Source: an uncultured Eubacteriales bacterium | GTDB taxonomy: Bacteria > Bacillota > Clostridia > Christensenellales > Aristaeellaceae | Length of the DNA: 7,605 nucleotides | Assembly (NCBI GenBank): GCA_900553315.1 | Contig: USCW01000071.1 | Span: 1-7,605 of the forward strand | Direction of reading: 5' to 3' | Shown: in pieces, positions 6,183 through 7,605 of the stretch | Position numbering within the stretch: the stretch's first letter is position 1 | Layout: each line of letters begins with the position of its first letter | Translations under genes and position numbers: made by a program | Notes under the pieces: generated by a model | What the model was told of the DNA's origin: nothing | Seen by the model: the letters and a program-made list of their open reading frames with translations, nothing else | The model's database searches: none

Positions 6183-6401
6183 ATGGCACGGCGTAAAAAA
6201 TCTTTGATTCCTGGTTTTTCATGGAAGCGCGCAGTCGGCATTGCGTCTGCAAAGCAGAAGATCGCCCGGTATACAGGCATACCGACAACTAAGCAAGGGC
6301 GAAAAGCAAAACTGCGCCGCATGACAGGTTGCAGCGGATGCTTGATTCAGGTATTGGGCATTATTGCCCTTGTAGTCGGAATCCTGATCGTGCTGCTGTA
6401 A
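6183..6401 (+). CDS. Small basic protein with C-terminal membrane segment, mobile-element associated
   Basis: This is a 72-aa protein of unknown function. The N-terminal 50 residues are strongly basic (MARRKKSLIPGFSWKRAVGI, then KQKIARYTGIPTTKQGRKAK). A conserved-looking GCSGC (49-53) is followed by a hydrophobic stretch LIQVLGIIALVVGILIVLL (54-72) that could span the membrane. I recognise the FSWKRAxGxxxAKxKIxRxTGIPxTKxGR wording from unnamed small proteins in Clostridia mobile elements next to recombinases, but no function is established to my knowledge. ATG 6183 is chosen because AAAGGGG (6168-6174) precedes it by 8 bases; an in-frame ATG at 6111 would extend into the channel remnant. It ends 23 bases before the recombinase start, so the two are probably one transcript. 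A DNA- or nucleic-acid-contacting basic part anchored to the membrane is only a guess. Confidence 0.7.
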   Translation: MARRKKSLIPGFSWKRAVGIASAKQKIARYTGIPTTKQGRKAKLRRMTGCSGCLIQVLGIIALVVGILIVLL

Positions 6402-6410
6402 TGAATCCTG

Positions 6411-6417
6411 AAGGGGG
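6411..6417 (+). promoter_or_regulatory. Ribosome binding site deciding the recombinase start
   Basis: AAGGGGG lies 7 bases before ATG 6425. An alternative in-frame ATG at 6401 overlaps the preceding stop as TAATG and would add 8 residues, but it has no such site and the recombinase homology starts at NAVIYARYSS after 6425. Confidence 0.75.
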
Positions 6418-6424
6418 AAAGCGC

Positions 6425-7567
6425 ATGAACGCTGTCATTTATGCACGCTACTCAAGCCACAACCAAACCGAACAGTCGATTGGAGGACAACTGCGAGATT
6501 GCTATGATTATGCGAAGCACAACGACCTGACTGTGATCGGCGAATACATTGATCGCGCCATTTCCGGCAAGACGGACGACAGACCAGACTTTCAACGCAT
6601 GATCGAAGACGCGCCAAAGCGTCAGTTTGAACGTGTGCTTGTCTGGAAGTTCGACCATTTTGCGCGGAACATGTTTGACAGCGTCACCTATAAGCATGAA
6701 CTGAAAAAGCACGGCGTGAAGGTCATTTCAGCAATGGAGAACATCGGTGAAGGCGACGAAAGTGTTCTTCTTGAAGCTATGCTTGAAGCGTCCGCTGAAT
6801 ATTATTCGCTCGACCTGAAGAAGAAGATCGCGCGCGGAATGCGTGAAAGTGCGCTGAAGGGCAAGTTCGTCGGCGGCGCTGTGCCGTGGTGGTGCAGCAT
6901 TAATGCGGAACACAAGCTGATCGTCATCGACGAACGCGCTGCCATTGTCAAAGAAGCCTTTACGCGCTATGACAGCGGCGAAGGCTCAAAGTCCATCATT
7001 GACGATTTTGTGAAGCGCGGTCTGCGCAGCAATCGCGGAATGCCCGTGACGTTAAGTTGGCTGCTATCCATCCTGAAGAACCGCAAAACAATCGGCGAAT
7101 ACACTTATAACGGCATTGATATTCCGGGTGGGCTGCCCGCTGTTGTAGATAAGGCGCTGTTCGACCGTGTGCAGGAACGTATCGCCCGCAAGCGGCGCAC
7201 AGGGGGCGGCGAAGCCACGTCAAAGACAGAATACCTGCTGCAAGGCAAGCTGTTCTGCGGTCTGTGTGGAAGCCCGATAACGGCTGAATGCGGGCAGAAT
7301 CGCAAAGGCGTCGTTTATAATTACTACGCCTGTTCTCTGAAAAAGAAAAAGCACCAATGCAAGAAAGCAAACGAGCGGAAAGACTTTCTTGGATGGTACG
7401 TCGTTGAACAAACGCTTGACTATGTGCTGACGCCTGACAGAACGGATTATATCGCCGAAGCCATCGTTGCCGAATATGAACGGCAATTCGATAAATCGGG
7501 TATTAAAGCCCTTGAACAGAAGATCGCCTTGACCGAAGGTGAAGAGACCATCCCAAATTCTGTGTAA
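6425..7567 (+). CDS. Large serine recombinase, 3'-truncated by an insertion sequence
   Basis: This is a site-specific recombinase of the large serine (TnpX/phage-integrase-like) family, which cuts and rejoins attachment sites to move an element. The N-terminal resolvase domain has ARYSS with the likely nucleophile S10, SIGGQLRDC (18-26), DRAISGKTDDRPDFQRM (43-59) and KFDHFAR (75-81). The recombinase domain (about 150-260) includes VGGAVPWWCSIN, ITLS-like target contacts near SWLLSILKNRKTIGEYTYNG, and PAVVDKALFDRVQER. A zinc ribbon follows: LFCGLCGSPITAEC...YACSLKKKKHQC (about 276-317). Two defects are visible. The normal DRxxR motif reads DHFAR, with H78 replacing a catalytic Arg. The C-terminal coiled coil (ALEQKIALTEG) ends after residue 373; the last seven residues and the stop come from IS sequence beginning at 7544. 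The full protein would be roughly 500 aa or more. The reading frame is clear but activity is unlikely. Confidence 0.88.
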   Translation: MNAVIYARYSSHNQTEQSIGGQLRDCYDYAKHNDLTVIGEYIDRAISGKTDDRPDFQRMIEDAPKRQFERVLVWKFDHFARNMFDSVTYKHELKKHGVKVISAMENIGEGDESVLLEAMLEASAEYYSLDLKKKIARGMRESALKGKFVGGAVPWWCSINAEHKLIVIDERAAIVKEAFTRYDSGEGSKSIIDDFVKRGLRSNRGMPVTLSWLLSILKNRKTIGEYTYNGIDIPGGLPAVVDKALFDRVQERIARKRRTGGGEATSKTEYLLQGKLFCGLCGSPITAECGQNRKGVVYNYYACSLKKKKHQCKKANERKDFLGWYVVEQTLDYVLTPDRTDYIAEAIVAEYERQFDKSGIKALEQKIALTEGEETIPNSV

Positions 7568-7605
7568 ACCTCCAAAGCAAGGTGTAAAATAGAGACATCA
7601 AACAG
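7544..7605 (+). mobile_element. Left end of an IS256-family (Mutator-type) insertion sequence
   Basis: At 7544 recombinase homology stops and a terminal repeat begins: GAGACC, a CCCAAATT-like middle, then GTGTAAA at 7562-7568. From the first base to GTGTAAA is 18 bases, the same layout I recall for the IS256 terminal inverted repeat (GATAAA...GTGTAAAA). A second GTGTAAA at 7582-7588 and the AGAGACATCAAACAG leader resemble the lead-in to a Mutator-type transposase. The transposase, the right end and the target duplication lie beyond the window, so the family call rests on the end sequence alone. Confidence 0.65.

Overview
The window looks like a chromosomal segment of a GC-rich gut-type Clostridia (Bacillota; Oscillospiraceae/Christensenellales-like). 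This is inferred from strong AGGAGG-type ribosome sites, Gly/Ala/Cys codon style and protein wording, not from a marker gene. It has two parts with different character, meeting near position 5997.

Part 1 (1-5996) is a GC-rich metabolic region (65% GC hand-counted in row 1921-1980). It opens with the 3' end of a PfkB-type sugar kinase. A compact plus-strand cluster follows: a secreted solute-binding protein (236-1255), a 192-base spacer packed with stem-loops, an FbpC/PotA-type ABC ATPase (GTG start, 1448-2533), a fused two-domain permease (2553-4208) and a class II ketose-bisphosphate aldolase (4274-5140). The cluster ends in a strong bidirectional terminator (about 5168-5229). The transporter has the architecture of the 'ferric iron' FbpABC/AfuABC class. 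The kinase and aldolase neighbours, and the lack of an obvious paired-tyrosine iron motif in the binding protein, suggest instead uptake of a sugar phosphate or other phosphorylated/anionic metabolite. That compound would then be phosphorylated and cleaved to triose units. Convergent to this cluster is the C-terminal half of a COG2509-type FAD-dependent dehydrogenase (minus strand), which is frameshifted and has lost its 5' half.

Part 2 (about 5998-7605) has lower GC (about 52% in row 6541-6600) and looks like a decaying mobile element. It starts with the C-terminal stub of an ion-channel protein carrying a CxxC zinc-ribbon tail. A 72-aa basic/hydrophobic small protein of the type found beside recombinases comes next, then a large serine recombinase. 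The recombinase has a His where the catalytic DRxxR motif should have its first Arg. It is cut off at residue 373 by the terminal inverted repeat of an IS256-family (Mutator-type) insertion sequence that runs out of the window.

The dehydrogenase and channel genes are both missing their 5' parts at the same point and face away from each other. This points to a deletion or rearrangement junction there, or to an assembly chimera. I found no tRNA, rRNA, CRISPR array or known riboswitch.
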